NCBI GenBank assembly: GCA_032716605.1
Contig: CM064503.1
Span: 704,912-768,911, forward strand
Direction of reading: 5' to 3'
Length of the DNA stretch: 64,000 bases
Origin: Paralithodes platypus
Taxonomy: Eukaryota; Arthropoda; Malacostraca; Decapoda; Lithodidae
This document shows, piece after piece, positions 20,113-31,044 of the stretch. Under the pieces are notes generated by a model that made no database searches, was not told the origin of the DNA, and was given only the letters and a program-made list of their open reading frames with translations. Both the position numbers and the translations under genes were made by a program. Each line of letters opens with the position of its first letter. Positions within the stretch are counted from its first letter, which is position 1.

Positions 20113-21061
20113 AAAGGCTAGCGAAACATAGACAGGATCAAGGTCTGAAACATGAGTTCAACAGGGCCAGGAATAAACTAAGTAGGAAAATAAAATCAGC
20201 GAAAACTAATTATTTTCACAATAAGGCAGAGGAATATCAGAATAACCCAAAGAAACTATGGAGGCACCTAAAAACAACAGGCTACAGCAACAAGACAAGG
20301 GATTCATCTAACACTAATATTGCTCTCACCATTAATAATCAGGTTTGCCACGATAAACGACAAATTTCAACCTACTTCAACTCCTTCTTCACCTCCATAG
20401 CAAACACACTTGCACAGAACCTACCTCAACCTCTCAATAAATACACGACAACGGCCACCTTTCGAAATTTCTACAGAGATAAAGACATACACCCGAACAC
20501 ATTTGGATTGCAAAATGTTACACCAAAATACACTTTTGACGAGCTGTCTAACCTAAATGTACATAAAAGCACAGGACCAGACAAAATTCCTGCCAAATTT
20601 CTACGAGATGGAGCCATTGGTATAGCAGGCACCCTAACCCACATAATCAACTTGTCAATTAACACCAACACTGTACCTGCTGAACTGAAGGAAGCAATTG
20701 TAACCCCTCTATTCAAGAAAGGAAATAAACTAGAAGTTGGCAACTACAGACCAGTTAGCATATTATGTATTGTATCTAAAATCCTTGAAAGAGCGGTATA
20801 CACCCAAATTGAACACTACCTCAAACAAAATGATCTATTCTATAAGTTTCAATCAGGTTTCAGATGCATGTACTCGACAGACTCCTGTCTCATCCACTTA
20901 ACGGATCACATTCGTAAAGAAATGTCTAAAGGTAACTACACCGGTATGGTTCTTCTTGATCTACAAAAAGCGTTTGACACAGTAGACCATGATATCCTAT
21001 GTAATAAACTACAAGCAATGGGCATAGGGTCTGTGAACTGGTTTAAATCTTATCTTAGTTA
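20113..21061 (+). pseudogene. L2A reverse transcriptase, first part
   Basis: After the TTAA insert the linker and RT fingers resume: KLWRHLKTTGYSNKTRD in one frame, then a 184-codon frame with STGPDKIPAKFLRD, VGNYRPVSILCIVSKILERA, FQSGFRCMYSTD and MVLLDLQKAFDTVDHDIL (motif A with catalytic Asp). It stops at FKSYLS where REP-K is inserted (21062-21308). Confidence 0.9.
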
Positions 21062-21308
21062 AAATGTAAAACTTGCAAACTAAACAAACCAAAATTGGGA
21101 CAAGGACAATATAAAGTCAAATTAAATTATCAAAATCGCTATGTGGAAACAACGCTTACTAAAATGAAAATTATTAAATAAAAGAACACAATCCACCACA
21201 TAGGGTGTACATTACTACATGAGCAAGTTAATCTGTTTCCCAAGCAAACTAATCGCACATATAACAACGCACTATCGTCACGTTAAAGGAAGTAGTCAAG
21301 TTTGGTAG
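21062..21308 (+). repeat. REP-K copy 2, inserted in L2A RT
   Basis: Starts TTAAAATGTAAAACTTGC and ends near GTCAAGTTTGG, lacking the last 110 bp of the 63232 copy. The LINE frame reads up to WFKSYLS before it and resumes with RTQRVKIDYN after it, so the insertion removed little or nothing. It is very close to the copy at 63232, implying recent activity. Confidence 0.8.
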
Positions 21309-22234
21309 AACCCAAAGAGTCAAAATTGATTATAATATATCTGATCCTATGCCAATTAACTGTGGGGTCCCGCAGGGAAGCATCCTTGGTCCCTTACTCT
21401 TTCTCTGTTATGTGAACGACATGGAACTGAGCGTCTCATGTAAATTATTACTGTATGCAGACGACAGCGTGCTTCTGGTTTCAGGAAAAGACCCAATAAG
21501 TATTGCCGCTTTACTTTCCAAAGAACTAGAATCATGTAGTGAATGGCTAGTGGACAATAGACTATCTCTTCACCTGGGCAAGACGGAAGCCATCTTATGT
21601 GGAACAAAACGCAAACTGAAAGACATTGTGGGCTTCTCGGTCAACTGTAATGATATTCCTATAACAACAGTGTCACAAGTTAAATATCTCGGACTAAAAC
21701 TGGACGCGAGTTTGTCAGGTGAAACAATTTTGGAATCTATCCTGAGTAGGTGAAGAGCACGTATAAAATACCTGTATAGACAGGTGGGATGCTTGCCCGC
21801 GGCGACCAAAAAGACCCTCTGCCAAGCGCTTGTTCAATGTCATTTTGACTATTCTGTGTCATCCTGGTACTCTGCATCATCTAAATCAGCACAGCACAAA
21901 CTTCAGGTCACTCTCTGACAGGGCCAAACAAATCAGGCTCACTAATGCCTTCAAAATTTTCTATGACAGAGCTCCAGAGTATCTAAAGAATGATTTTGTT
22001 AAAGCAAATGAGAGGAGTGGACATAATACAAGAAACAGGATGTTTAATTTTAAGGTCCCGAGAATCCAAGGACAGGGTAAGCAAACATTCTTCTTCACTG
22101 CCATCAAAGACTGGAACGACCTACCCCAGTCAGTCCGTGAAAAGAGAACACTGTATTCCTTCAGACGTAGCCTGAAGGAACACCTGAACCGGACAGCTGC
22201 GAGAAGGGAGCACCAAGCTTATGTCTACTACTAA
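21309..22234 (+). pseudogene. L2A reverse transcriptase, second part and C-terminus
   Basis: The RT palm continues with NCGVPQGSILGPLLF and KLLLYADDSVLLVSG (motif C with both Asp), then SEWLVDNRLSLHLGKTE and VKYLGLKLD. A stop at about 21753 and a frameshift follow. The last frame (21830-22234) holds the C-terminal domain: DRAKQIRLTNAFKIFYDRAP and FFFTAIKDWNDLPQSVRE. Motif style fits the L2/CR1-related group; I cannot assign the exact clade. Confidence 0.88.
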
Positions 22235-22710
22235 ATACGATATAAGAGATAGACAAACCAAACTGAAATGATTACTGATTACGGATTACTGATATTTACT
22301 ATAGGATGTAAGGTATCTTAAAATAACCCCCTAGAAATACTTTCTTTCCCGGGCGTTTCCGCACCCTCCTCAAGCTCCCCTCCATGGAGTGGCTTCGGTC
22401 ACCCAGGCTTTATTGTGGTCGGCGGGGAGGGTTCTGTGGGGGCGCTCGGTTATGGCCTTGGCCTTGCTCAGGGCCTTGGGGCTGTTCGGCTAGGCAGCTT
22501 GGGGAACAACAACAACAACAACTTTCTCTAAAGTATCTATTTCTTTATCCTCCCCATTTCCCCAGCTAACCTAATCCCACAAGGACCCCAATGGAAATAC
22601 GCCTAACGGCCTTATTGGGCTATCCTTAGTTGGAATTATGCAAGGCTGGTACATGTCATATTTGTAACATACTATGTGGTACCAACTCTGTAAATTGCTA
22701 ACTGAATAAA

Positions 22711-22755
<45 letters not shown>
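22235..22755 (+). mobile_element. L2A 3' UTR and ATT tail
   Basis: A non-coding tail of the LINE ends in an ATT microsatellite (about 22690-22755), typical of CR1/L2-like 3' ends. It carries a truncated SINE-X (22346-22520). The next 350 bp (22756-23108) hold nothing I can identify. Confidence 0.75.
22346..22520 (+). mobile_element. SINE-X, 5'-truncated copy
   Basis: Contains only the last 175 bp of SINE-X, ending in AAC repeats, and is flanked by ACTTTCT at 22339-22345 and 22521-22527. 5' truncation with a short target duplication is the signature of target-primed reverse transcription. Confidence 0.9.
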
Positions 22756-22757
<2 letters not shown>

Positions 22758-23108
22758 CATTTATGATTCTCGTTTTCATTAGTGAGGCCCCTATTTCACC
22801 TCTCAATTTACACTCACGCGTACTAAAACTTGCTCAGGGGTGGGGCCTTCCTTCCCCTACTCTATTCTGGGCAGGTGGAAGGGGGGAATCAGGTCCAAAT
22901 CTACCCCCACCTTCCACCCCCATCTCCCCCACTTTCTTTCTCTAGCTGGCAGTTAGTGATTAATAATGATTGTTCTCATGCATTGCAAATTATTGTTAAA
23001 CCATCATTGCACATGCTTACAATGGCCAAACTCTTATAACTTATCAGGAATTTATTGATAAATATACTGTATAATTGTATTCTCAAAATGAGTCGCTATA
23101 CACAACGT

Positions 23109-23524
23109 GTGTTACAAGAATCTCAGCTGTAGTGATCTTCTCTCTCTCTCTCTCTCTCTCTCTTAACACGCTGACTACGAGGTCAGTTCCTTTAAGTTTT
23201 TAAATTATGTAATGGTTTGACAATCTGGATCATAGCAAAATGTTTAGCCTCAATATGAATACAATACACAACCATGGCTGACAGTTAGAATGGAAAAGGT
23301 TCAGCACTAGTATTTGTGGAAATTGTTTTCCATTTAAGATCCGTTCTACCTGGAACAAACTTTCCTCGGAAGTTGTAAACATTTCCTCAGTTGAGCAGTT
23401 CAAGAAGACAGTAGTCAGTAGATGGTATTTTTCACTTTGTAATGAGTGTAGTGCACTGAACAATGTCTCTCCTTCCACTTCGAATATTTCCCCGAAATGT
23501 GTTACAAGAATCTCAGCTGTAGTG

Positions 23525-23562
<38 letters not shown>

Positions 23563-23895
23563 CACGCTGACTACGAGGTCAGTTCCTTTAAGTTTTTAAA
23601 TTATGTAATGGTTTGACAATCTGGATCATAGCAAAATGTTTAGCCTCAATATGAATACAATACACAACCATGGCTGACAGTTAGAATGGAAAAGGTTCAG
23701 CACTAGTATTTGTGGAAACTGTTTTCCATTTAAGATCCGTTCTACCTGGAACAAACTTTCCTCGGAAGTTGTAAACATTTCCTCAGTTGAGCAGTTCAAG
23801 AAGACAGTAGTCAGTAGATGGTATTTTTCACTTTGTAATGAGTGTAGTGCACTGAACAATGTCTCTCCTTCCACTTCGAATATTTCCCCGAAATG
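23109..23895. repeat. Recent tandem duplication (~390-396 bp unit)
   Basis: Unit 1 (23109-23498) and unit 2 (23499-23895) are nearly identical. The main differences are the length of an internal CT run and one T/C change (AAATTG versus AAACTG). Each starts GTGTTACAAGAATCTCAGCT. Near-identity implies recent unequal exchange or slippage. Confidence 0.95.
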
Positions 23896-23920
23896 GATCA
23901 ATAGGTCTTGGAGATGCTAA
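23710..23920 (+). pseudogene. LINE C-terminal-like fragment in the tandem unit
   Basis: The plus strand reads CFPFKIRSTWNKLSSEVVNI, then SSVEQFKKTVVSRWY and a stop at 23918-23920. The pattern RxxxWNxLxxEVVxxxSVxxFK is the C-terminal end of CR1-like LINE proteins. Unit 1 encodes the same segment. I see no gene in 23921-24790. Confidence 0.55.
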
Positions 23921-24792
23921 CCATTCCTTGTAACTCCTTGTAACTCTCTCATAGCACACACTTTCTACAACCAAGATATAACGAGTCTGAATGAGGCATA
24001 TTTCCTTTTATTAGTGTGTGTGACGAATGTTGCCTGCATTCGATACACATAGAAGAGAGTTGATGGGGTTTGTAGAGGTGAGAGGCTGGGATCACAGATA
24101 GAGACAAAGAAGGGGAAAGTGAGAAGGCGAGCCCTGCTACTGAAGGGTCGATACTCAAACCTTACTCAAAATTAACACCGACTTTGATCGTAAGTTGTAT
24201 CGAGTTCTACATTTAATTGATTGAAAACAAATAGTGTATAGGCCACATATAATTAAATACAGACGAGTTTTTGTAAGAGTCAATCTCTACTTAATCAATG
24301 GGCTAACTTATTACAACTATACCAAGCGAAAACAACTACAAAAATATATTAATATGTCCAGCTATACTGTAGTCTGGTTTTTTTCCAGCTGATGATACAT
24401 TGCTACTCATATATTACCAAGATTATGTAGCGATATATGTTGGTAATTATGAAAACTTGTCAATAATAAGACGCATACAGTAGACATAGCAGTATCATAT
24501 TTTCCCATTAACAATCGAAAAATCAAATTCTAAGCGATTCAATTTACCATCAGCTGGAAAATAACAGACTATTGTAATAAAATATAATGCAAATACATGA
24601 ATATATATATTTGACCTAAGAAATATGCCAAGAGGGTCCCAGCCACCTAGTGGGCAAAACTGAACTAATGCGTGAAGGAAGGAATTGGCTGGGATCCTAT
24701 TATTTGTTAGTTGTATCCACATGGCTTCACACCCAGTATCTATTCAGTATGGAATTAATTTAGTACCGGTATTTGTAGAATAAATATGCTTA

Positions 24793-25135
<343 letters not shown>

Positions 25136-25200
25136 CCCTGACAACAATTATATCCTTCATAAAACCCCCTCTGTCAAAGTAAAAAATCAGAATCACTAAT

Positions 25201-25405
25201 TATGTTGATTTTACTATGCTTCCTCCCGTGGCACTGCAAGGTGGGCGGCGTACGGTGGGAGCATGAGCTGATGATCCCCTCTCCCTCTGCCCTCTCAAAG
25301 ACAGATCTCTCGCCCTGGCCCCTACGGGGGCCCGAGCATCTGGATGGCTTGGGTCTACCAGACTCGGGACTGCTCGGCCTGACAGTCTGGGGAACTACAA
25401 GAACA
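25201..25405 (+). mobile_element. SINE-X-related 3' fragment
   Basis: The end reads GACTGCTCGGCCTGACAGTC, then TGGGGAACTACAAGAAC, which corresponds to the shared 3' end of SINE-X and JOC-1 with many substitutions. The part before it is not clearly SINE-X, so it may be a different element using the same tail. A 33-bp perfect tandem duplicate (ATCAACTAAAGAAAATTACT and on) lies at about 25636-25701. Confidence 0.6.
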
Positions 25406-25916
25406 AAATGCTCGGACCACTGATCTCTCCCATGCTTTTAATCCTTGGGAGCAGTGGGGTTTGCAATAATATCTATTACTATATTCAGTGTGAAGTCCTT
25501 GGGTAACCAGTATGTATCACAATGAGTATCATGAAAACAATGGAGTAATTCTAGGGGATATTTAGGAGGATGCTAGGGAAGGTCGTCATTATAAGTTACC
25601 CACAACTAAATGGTTTCTTTTTGGGGTATCAACTAAAGAAAATTACTAAGTTTCATCTATATCAACTAAAGAAAATTACTAAGTTTCATCTATATCAATC
25701 CATTAGTTATATTTTGTGTATATCCTTACAGACAGGCACACATATACATTCATAATATCTCTGGACAATTCTGGTTTGGTGGAGATAAAACAAAACTAAA
25801 GTTAAATAATCGAGCAAGCCTTGATAGAAATTGTATATCTATGCAAAATGATACGGTAACTCAAATAATGGCTATGTTATAAGGTTAATATAATTAAGTA
25901 ACATGAGAGTCCTTAC

Positions 25917-26010
25917 CAATAAACAAGTGTATGTTTTGCCAGACACAGCATCCTCATCCGCGCCTGCCTCCAACACTCCCATCACAGCATCCACATCACC
26001 CAGCTCATCC
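25917..26010 (-). CDS. Animal haem-peroxidase-like gene, exon d
   Basis: Ninety-four bases between an acceptor (CTTTCTTCAG) and a GTAAGG donor. The reading DELGDVDAVMGVLEAGADED, then AVSGKTYTCLL, aligns by position with the DVDxIDLxVGGLxE...GPTFxCIL block near the C-terminus of animal haem peroxidases. Its first base completes the split Gln codon left by the preceding exon. The final C-terminal exon was not found. Confidence 0.75.
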
Positions 26011-26151
26011 CTGAAGAAAGTCAAGGTTGAACAAGAATAAGTTCTCTACCCACTTAATTTCCAAAGTAACCATTTGCCTTTAGTATTAATTATTTTCAGC
26101 CAAACTGGGTCATCCCATTTTAAAAGAGTAGCGCAGCGAGTGCACATCAGT

Positions 26152-26380
26152 AATTGACCACTTGCGAGTTTTGTTCTATAAGGAAGTTGGAGCCGTGAAG
26201 ATCGATATTAAACAGAAATGCAATAATAATGTAAGTTACTGATGGATAAATGGTATGTAGAATTGGGTTTTAAGTATTTATATATGTATTACGACCGTAT
26301 TTTAGCTGTAAATTCTGTCAAATATCGTTGTCTACAGCTCCAACTTCCTTATAGAACGAAACTCGCAAGTCGGCAATTGA
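26152..26380. mobile_element. TA-3 MITE with ~55 bp inverted repeats, copy 1
   Basis: Left arm AATTGACCACTTGCGAGTTT and GTTCTATAAGGAAGTTGGAG are mirrored at the right (CTCCAACTTCCTTATAGAAC, ACTCGCAAGTCGGCAATTG). The 229-bp element lies in an intron of the peroxidase-like gene. A diverged copy is at 30699-30936. Confidence 0.85.
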
Positions 26381-26824
26381 GAGCCACCCATGCACATACT
26401 GGCATTTGGTAGGACTTTAAAATTTAGCAGCTTGGTTTTCAAAAACAGATTAGACACTATCAACTGAGACATTAATGAATAGACAGATGTTTATATACAT
26501 AATCAACACAGTAAGAACATTTACATTATTTCTTTTTATTTGTTTATACAGACCACATTGTTAACATAGGCAAATATGTTAATGTGTGTGGGAGTGCAAA
26601 CTGGTTATATATGTGAGCAGACGATCGACACAGGAGTTTGCCTAACTAGTTTCCCGCCAAATTGCGTGGTCTACTATATGCTGACGTGTAAGAGATGACG
26701 TCACCATCGGACCGATTAGGCGGGCTAGCTGTCGGGACGGAGCCAGTCGTTTACATACGGGTGAGTGGTGAACACGGCCATTGAGCTAATTAACACACAT
26801 TAGCTCCATACTAGAACTCTCATA

Positions 26825-26938
26825 GGACTGGCCATATTTACATTCTAATCCCTAAGTTACTTAAATATACAACATTCAGAATAACTGGCCATATTTACAT
26901 TCTAATCCCTAAGTTACTTAAATATACAACATTCAGAA
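26825..26938. repeat. Perfect 57-bp tandem duplication
   Basis: ACTGGCCATATTTACATTCT through ACATTCAGAATA occurs twice in a row just before the 26968 exon, inside the intron. No mismatch is apparent. Confidence 0.9.
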
Positions 26939-26967
26939 TAGTTCCTTGTCCAAATGATTCTACTTAC

Positions 26968-27088
26968 TGGTAGAGTTCCTTCAGTTCATCAACAGTGTCC
27001 TGTCCCAGTACTGGAACAAAGTCATCCCAGCTGTTGTACTGTCCCTCGTTGTCACAGAACTGTCGCCACACCTTGTATCCAGCAACAC
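26968..27088 (-). CDS. Animal haem-peroxidase-like gene, exon c
   Basis: This exon lies between a GTTGCCAG acceptor and a GTAAGT donor. With the split Gly codon from exon b it reads GVAGYKVWRQFCDNEGQYNS, then WDDFVPVLGQDTVDELKELY. It matches the GLPGYNxWRxFC block that follows the RDHG motif in animal peroxidases. The phase leaves CA, completed to Gln by exon d. Confidence 0.85.
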
Positions 27089-27344
27089 CTGGCAACAGAT
27101 AAACGAGTAGCTATTAGTAACTTTTTTTACATAGCACAAGAACTTACTCTCAAATGTTTTTTACCACACCAGAAACAGACGCTATAGTGGCTATATCACT
27201 GAGCGAGACCTGTGCATATGAACTTTAATCAACATCATCCATGTAGATCTATTAAGCCCATGTTGTTGGCATGCTTTCCCTGATTTCATTAAAATCAGAA
27301 AAATAAATATTTATGACCAAAGAAATATCGAAGAACTTCAGTCA

Positions 27345-27500
27345 CTAAAGAGAGGTGGAAGGATGGAGTGAGGAAGTATATGGATGAAGGCGGTGCTGGT
27401 TGGGAGGAAGGGCGTCGACTGACTGGGGACAGGTGCATGGGGGCGGTTCGTTCGTGGCCACCCCTTCGGGGATCACGGCGTCAGGCAATAGATAGAAAAC
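27345..27500 (+). mobile_element. RTE-C LINE 3'-end fragment
   Basis: The last coding codons and 3' end of RTE-C (GGTGGAAGGATGGAGTGAGG; CACCCCTTCGGGGATCACGG; CAGGCAATAGATAG) lie in antisense within a peroxidase intron. Only about 155 bp is present. Confidence 0.85.
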
Positions 27501-27616
27501 TAACAGTTCCCCCAGACAGTAGAAAGGGAGTTTATAAAAGGACCTATAGAGTGATGTTCTTAGTCAGCATGATGTGTGGGGGTTAGGAGAGAAAGAATAT
27601 GATAGCCAGAACTCAC

Positions 27617-27743
27617 CATGGTCCCTAGATCGGTGTATATCCATGGCAAGAAGGTCCTGGTAGGGGTCTTTACGGATTGAGTTGTAGTGGGTGGACTCCA
27701 GGATATCGGTCTTGCCCCACTCAGACTTCCACTCAGTTTGCAT
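27617..27743 (-). CDS. Animal haem-peroxidase-like gene, exon b (RDHG motif)
   Basis: Acceptor TTTCCTCAG and donor GTGAGT frame 127 bases. They encode MQTEWKSEWGKTDILESTHY, then NSIRKDPYQDLLAMDIHRSR and DHG. DLLAMDIHRSRDHG is the diagnostic animal-peroxidase block (usual form DLxALNxQRGRDHG). The Asn that hydrogen-bonds the proximal haem His in myeloperoxidase is Asp here (AMDI instead of ALNM). The exon starts in phase 0, matching exon a. Confidence 0.9.
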
Positions 27744-27976
27744 CTGAGGAAAGTTATTGCAAACATTACATAAAAGTTACAATAAATCAGGACATTGTAA
27801 CAACTCTAAACTATCAGCTCCATGGCTTCCAATAGATAATCCACAATAGCTTATGGCATCACTGTCTAGAATTTACTGATGCCAACTGTAATTGGGGAGC
27901 TTCGAGGAATACACTAATCATTAGTCAGTATGTCAAGGCATTATCGAACTTAAACACTGAAATCCAAACAACTCAC

Positions 27977-28163
27977 GGCAGGATTTCTGTAAGAGGAGAG
28001 TGCGAAGGAAGCGAGGATTCCTGGGTTGACCTCTGGGATGAAGGACGCAGCGTGACCCTCCGCCCCCGACTGTAAGGAATGCTTCTCCTGGGTGGCTTTA
28101 CCCAGCAGGACCTTAAGGTACTCGCCGAAGGTTATGTGGACGTACTCCGCTATCAGGATACGT
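27977..28163 (-). CDS. Animal haem-peroxidase-like gene, exon a
   Basis: The gene encodes a member of the animal haem-peroxidase superfamily (myeloperoxidase, peroxinectin, chorion peroxidase), usually secreted and oxidising substrates with hydrogen peroxide. This 187-base exon, framed by a CGTCTTCAG acceptor and a GTGAGT donor, reads RILIAEYVHITFGEYLKVLL, then GKATQEKHSLQSGAEG and VNPGILASFALSSYRNPA. It matches RxIVIAExQHITYxEFLPxLLG and the start of the NEFATAAFRFGHS block. Where the proximal-His motif RFGHS is expected the protein has YRNPA, with no His. The next exon reaches RDHG about 40 residues sooner than in myeloperoxidase. It may therefore be a non-enzymatic relative or a decaying gene; intact splice sites and frames favour the former. 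Earlier exons were not found between 28164 and the RTE-C LINE or beyond. Confidence 0.85.
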
Positions 28164-28947
28164 CTGAAGACGAGAAGAGATATTATATATTAGTATTTGG
28201 GATAAAGTAAAGTTAGGCAGATGTGGCAGTATAAATTTAGGATCAAGTACGACTAGGCTGGGTCTTAAAATGAGGGATAAGAATGAAAGTAATAGAGATA
28301 AAGTAAACAAAAATGGTATATGAAGGTAAATACCAGAGCTGAAGTTAGCTGCACTATAAGGCATACAGTCAAAAAAAAAAAAAAAAAAAAAAAAGAAAAA
28401 AAAAATGCTCTGATCTCTTACACCACCAGGCCTCCCCACACCTGCGCTCCTCTTCTGAGCCTCTTTGTACCAAGCACACATGGTATCCATATCGTAAAAC
28501 ACTCTTCCATTACTTAACACCCCCCCCCCTTCCTCCCTCCCAACTTTCCATCACCTCCCTCTTCTTCTTTAACTCCTTTTACTACTAAGTCTTTCCCTTC
28601 ACTGCCACCACTCCCTCCTCCAATTCTTCTACTGCTTCGTTTTCATCCTAATCTTCTTTTCATCCTTTCCCTTCACCACCACTCTCTCTCTATTCCCTCC
28701 TTTTCCTCTTCCTCCAATTCTTCTACTGCTTGGTTTCATCCTTATCTCCTCCTCCACCCTTCCAACGTCTTCCCCCCCCCCCCCCCCCATAATCAACAAG
28801 TTTCCATCATATCCTATCCAATCCCACTTTTTTCTTCAACCAAGACAGGCCAGGTGGTCCACTCATAAACCAAATCCGTTATCGAACACAAAGTAGATAA
28901 GGCATAGCGATTTTGGATAAACAAATTGATCTGGTTTACAGCTTAAG
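28164..28947. other. Intron-like low-complexity stretch
   Basis: No coding feature is recognisable. It contains an A run (about 28370-28404) and a C/T-rich tract (about 28500-28800) with poly-C runs near 28518 and 28772. It presumably belongs to the upstream intron of the peroxidase-like gene. Confidence 0.4.
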
Positions 28948-30352
28948 GGGGGTCACCCGATGACTGGAAGACTGGCATAATAGTCCCCCTATATAAGGGC
29001 AAAGGGGAAAGAGGAGTGTGTGGTAACCACCGAGGAATATGTCTTCTAAGCGTAGTAGGGAAGGTATACAGTAGGGTAGTGATTGAGAGAGTGAGAGTGA
29101 GAACGGAGAAATGGATAGGCGACGAGCAGGGAGGTTTTTAGGAAGGGAAGAGGATGTGTAGATCAGATTTTTACCCTGAATTGTGTCGTGGAGAAGTATC
29201 TGGAGAAGAAACAAAAGTGTATGTTGCCTTTATGGACTTGGAGAAGGCCTATGACAGAGTGGATAGAGAAGGTTTGTGGAAAGTACTTAGAATATACGGA
29301 GTAGAGGGCAAGTTGCTGAAAGCAGTGAAGAGCATGTATGAGGGTGCAAAGGCGGCAGTATGTGTGGAGAGTGAGCAGAGCGAGTTCTTTGACCTAAATG
29401 TTGGTTTGAAACAGGGGTGTGTGATGTCCCAGTGGTTGTTTACTGTATATATGGATGGAGTCATGAAAGAAATACTATCAAGAGCAGTGGATGTTGGTGT
29501 ATCGCTGAAAAGGGAGGGAATTGAGTGGAAGCTACCTATACTGCTGTTTGCGGATGATACAGTTCTGATGAGTGATAATGAATGGGAGTTGCAGGGTCTG
29601 GTAAATGAGTTTGGAACAGTGTGCGAAAAACGGAATTTGAAGGTAAATGCGGGGAAGAGCAAGGTTATGGTCTTCGAAAGGGGTGAAGTCACAGAGTGTG
29701 AGGTGAAGCTGAACGGTCAGGCTATGGAGATCGTCAACTCTTTTAAGTATCTGGGCAGTGTGTTGAGTAAAGATGGGACTATGGATGAAGAAGTGCGGGA
29801 GAGGGTACAACAGGGGAAGAGGGTTGTAGGAACGCTGAAAGCAGTAACAAGAAATAGGGTGGTCAGTATGGAAGTGAAGAAGTCCTTGCATGACAGTGTG
29901 GTAATCCCGACACTGACTTACGGAAGCGAAGCATGGACGTTGGTTGAGAGACTCAGACCAAGAGTGAGAGCAGTGGAAATGAATTACTTAAGGAGTGCAT
30001 CCGGAGTTACATGGAGGGATAGACAGACTAATGAGGAAGTAAGAAGGAGGTGTGGTGTGGAGGTAGATGTGCTGGAAAGTGTGAAAAGGAACAACTTGAG
30101 ATGGTTCGGCCATATGGAACGTATGGAAAGCGAGAGAATGACTAAGAGGGTGTACGAGAGCGAGGTGGAGGGAGAGAGAGGGAGAGGTAGACCGAATGAG
30201 AGGTGAAAGGATGGAGTGAGGAAGTACATGAACGAAGGCGGTGCTGGTTGGGGGGAGGGGCATCGACTGACTGGGGACAGAGGTGCATGGGGGCGGTTCG
30301 TTCGTGGCCACCCCTTCGGGGATCACGGCGTCAGGCAATAGATAGATAGATA
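28948..30352 (+). mobile_element. RTE-C LINE, 5'-truncated
   Basis: Begins inside the RT (PDDWKTGIIVPLYKGKG) and runs to a 3' end with GGGGGCGGTTCGTTCGTGGC and an ATAG repeat at about 30335-30352. Partial copies of the same 3' end occur at 27345, 31455 (minus), 32213, 32720 and 34165 (minus). Two or more frames are needed before 29154. Confidence 0.85.
29154..30206 (+). CDS. RTE-C reverse transcriptase C-terminal two-thirds
   Basis: A 350-codon open frame. Motif A is VYVAFMDLEKAYDRVDREGL. GLKQGCVMSQWLFTVYMDGV follows, then ILLFADDTVLMSDNEWELQG (motif C, both Asp intact), KCE-to-VNAGKSKVMVFERGE and FKYLGSVLSKDGTMDEEVRE. The C-terminal half has LTYGSEAWTL and NNLRWFGHMERMESERMTKR, ending in GERGRGRPNER before the stop. 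This order is usual for RTE-like endonuclease-RT proteins. The upstream RT and endonuclease are missing or shifted, so the copy is inactive. The first codons may be fortuitous. Confidence 0.85.
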   Translation: MCRSDFYPELCRGEVSGEETKVYVAFMDLEKAYDRVDREGLWKVLRIYGVEGKLLKAVKSMYEGAKAAVCVESEQSEFFDLNVGLKQGCVMSQWLFTVYMDGVMKEILSRAVDVGVSLKREGIEWKLPILLFADDTVLMSDNEWELQGLVNEFGTVCEKRNLKVNAGKSKVMVFERGEVTECEVKLNGQAMEIVNSFKYLGSVLSKDGTMDEEVRERVQQGKRVVGTLKAVTRNRVVSMEVKKSLHDSVVIPTLTYGSEAWTLVERLRPRVRAVEMNYLRSASGVTWRDRQTNEEVRRRCGVEVDVLESVKRNNLRWFGHMERMESERMTKRVYESEVEGERGRGRPNER

Positions 30353-30698
30353 AAAGCATTTTCATTGTAGTTGGATGCAAATCTGTCATGTCATTATCTC
30401 TAATCATGATTATATTGAAAGTAATAAATGTTTAATTGTTAAAGCACACAAGCAGAGATATAGTATCTTATTAATCTGCAATGAAATGTCAGAAAATCAG
30501 CTGTTAGGGATGGATTTTTTTTGCTCAATCAAGATATACAGGATAGTCAAAATCAATAAAGCCAAAAGCTTTACTTATAAACTGTCATTATAAGTTACTT
30601 TGACTTCCTTGACAGTCCTCATATGTTTCTTAAAGCCCTTGATTAGTATTCTGTCTCTAGAATTTACAAATTTATCATCAAGGTTTTTGACGAACTGT

Positions 30699-30936
30699 CA
30701 ATTGACCCCTTGCTAGTTTCGGGCTATAAGGAAGTTTGCGCTGTAGACATCGAAACTAAACAAAACAAAACATCTACCAAGTATGGTTATAGTGCATATA
30801 CAAATAGTTCTGTCATAAACTTAAATTCAGCTAAATTTCTATCGATTACAACCTCACATAATTATTGTACTTCTGTTAAATATCGATGGATACGGCTCCA
30901 AATTCCTGATAGCTCAAAACCAGCATGTGGTTAATT
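30699..30936. mobile_element. TA-3 MITE, copy 2
   Basis: CAATTGACCCCTTGCTAGTT at the left and an imperfect mirror at the right (CAGCATGTGGTTAATT) bracket about 238 bp. The subterminal GCTATAAGGAAGTTTG also matches copy 1. It is more diverged than 26152-26380. Confidence 0.7.
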
Positions 30937-31044
30937 TTGCTTGTACTGTAGTGTATATTTATAATTCCTAAGGTACCGGTACAGTTACAAGAACTTACAT
31001 TACTGCAACTTTATATATAGTCATCTCTCTGGCTTAACTTTATA

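Noticed and set aside
29249..30407. Several 80-150 codon minus-strand ORFs
   Set aside because: They are antisense shadows of the RTE-C reverse transcriptase frame.
30699..30936. CRISPR-like or bacterial features anywhere in the window
   Set aside because: All repeated units found are inverted repeats, tandem duplications or dispersed elements; there are no regularly spaced short repeats and the exon structure is eukaryotic.
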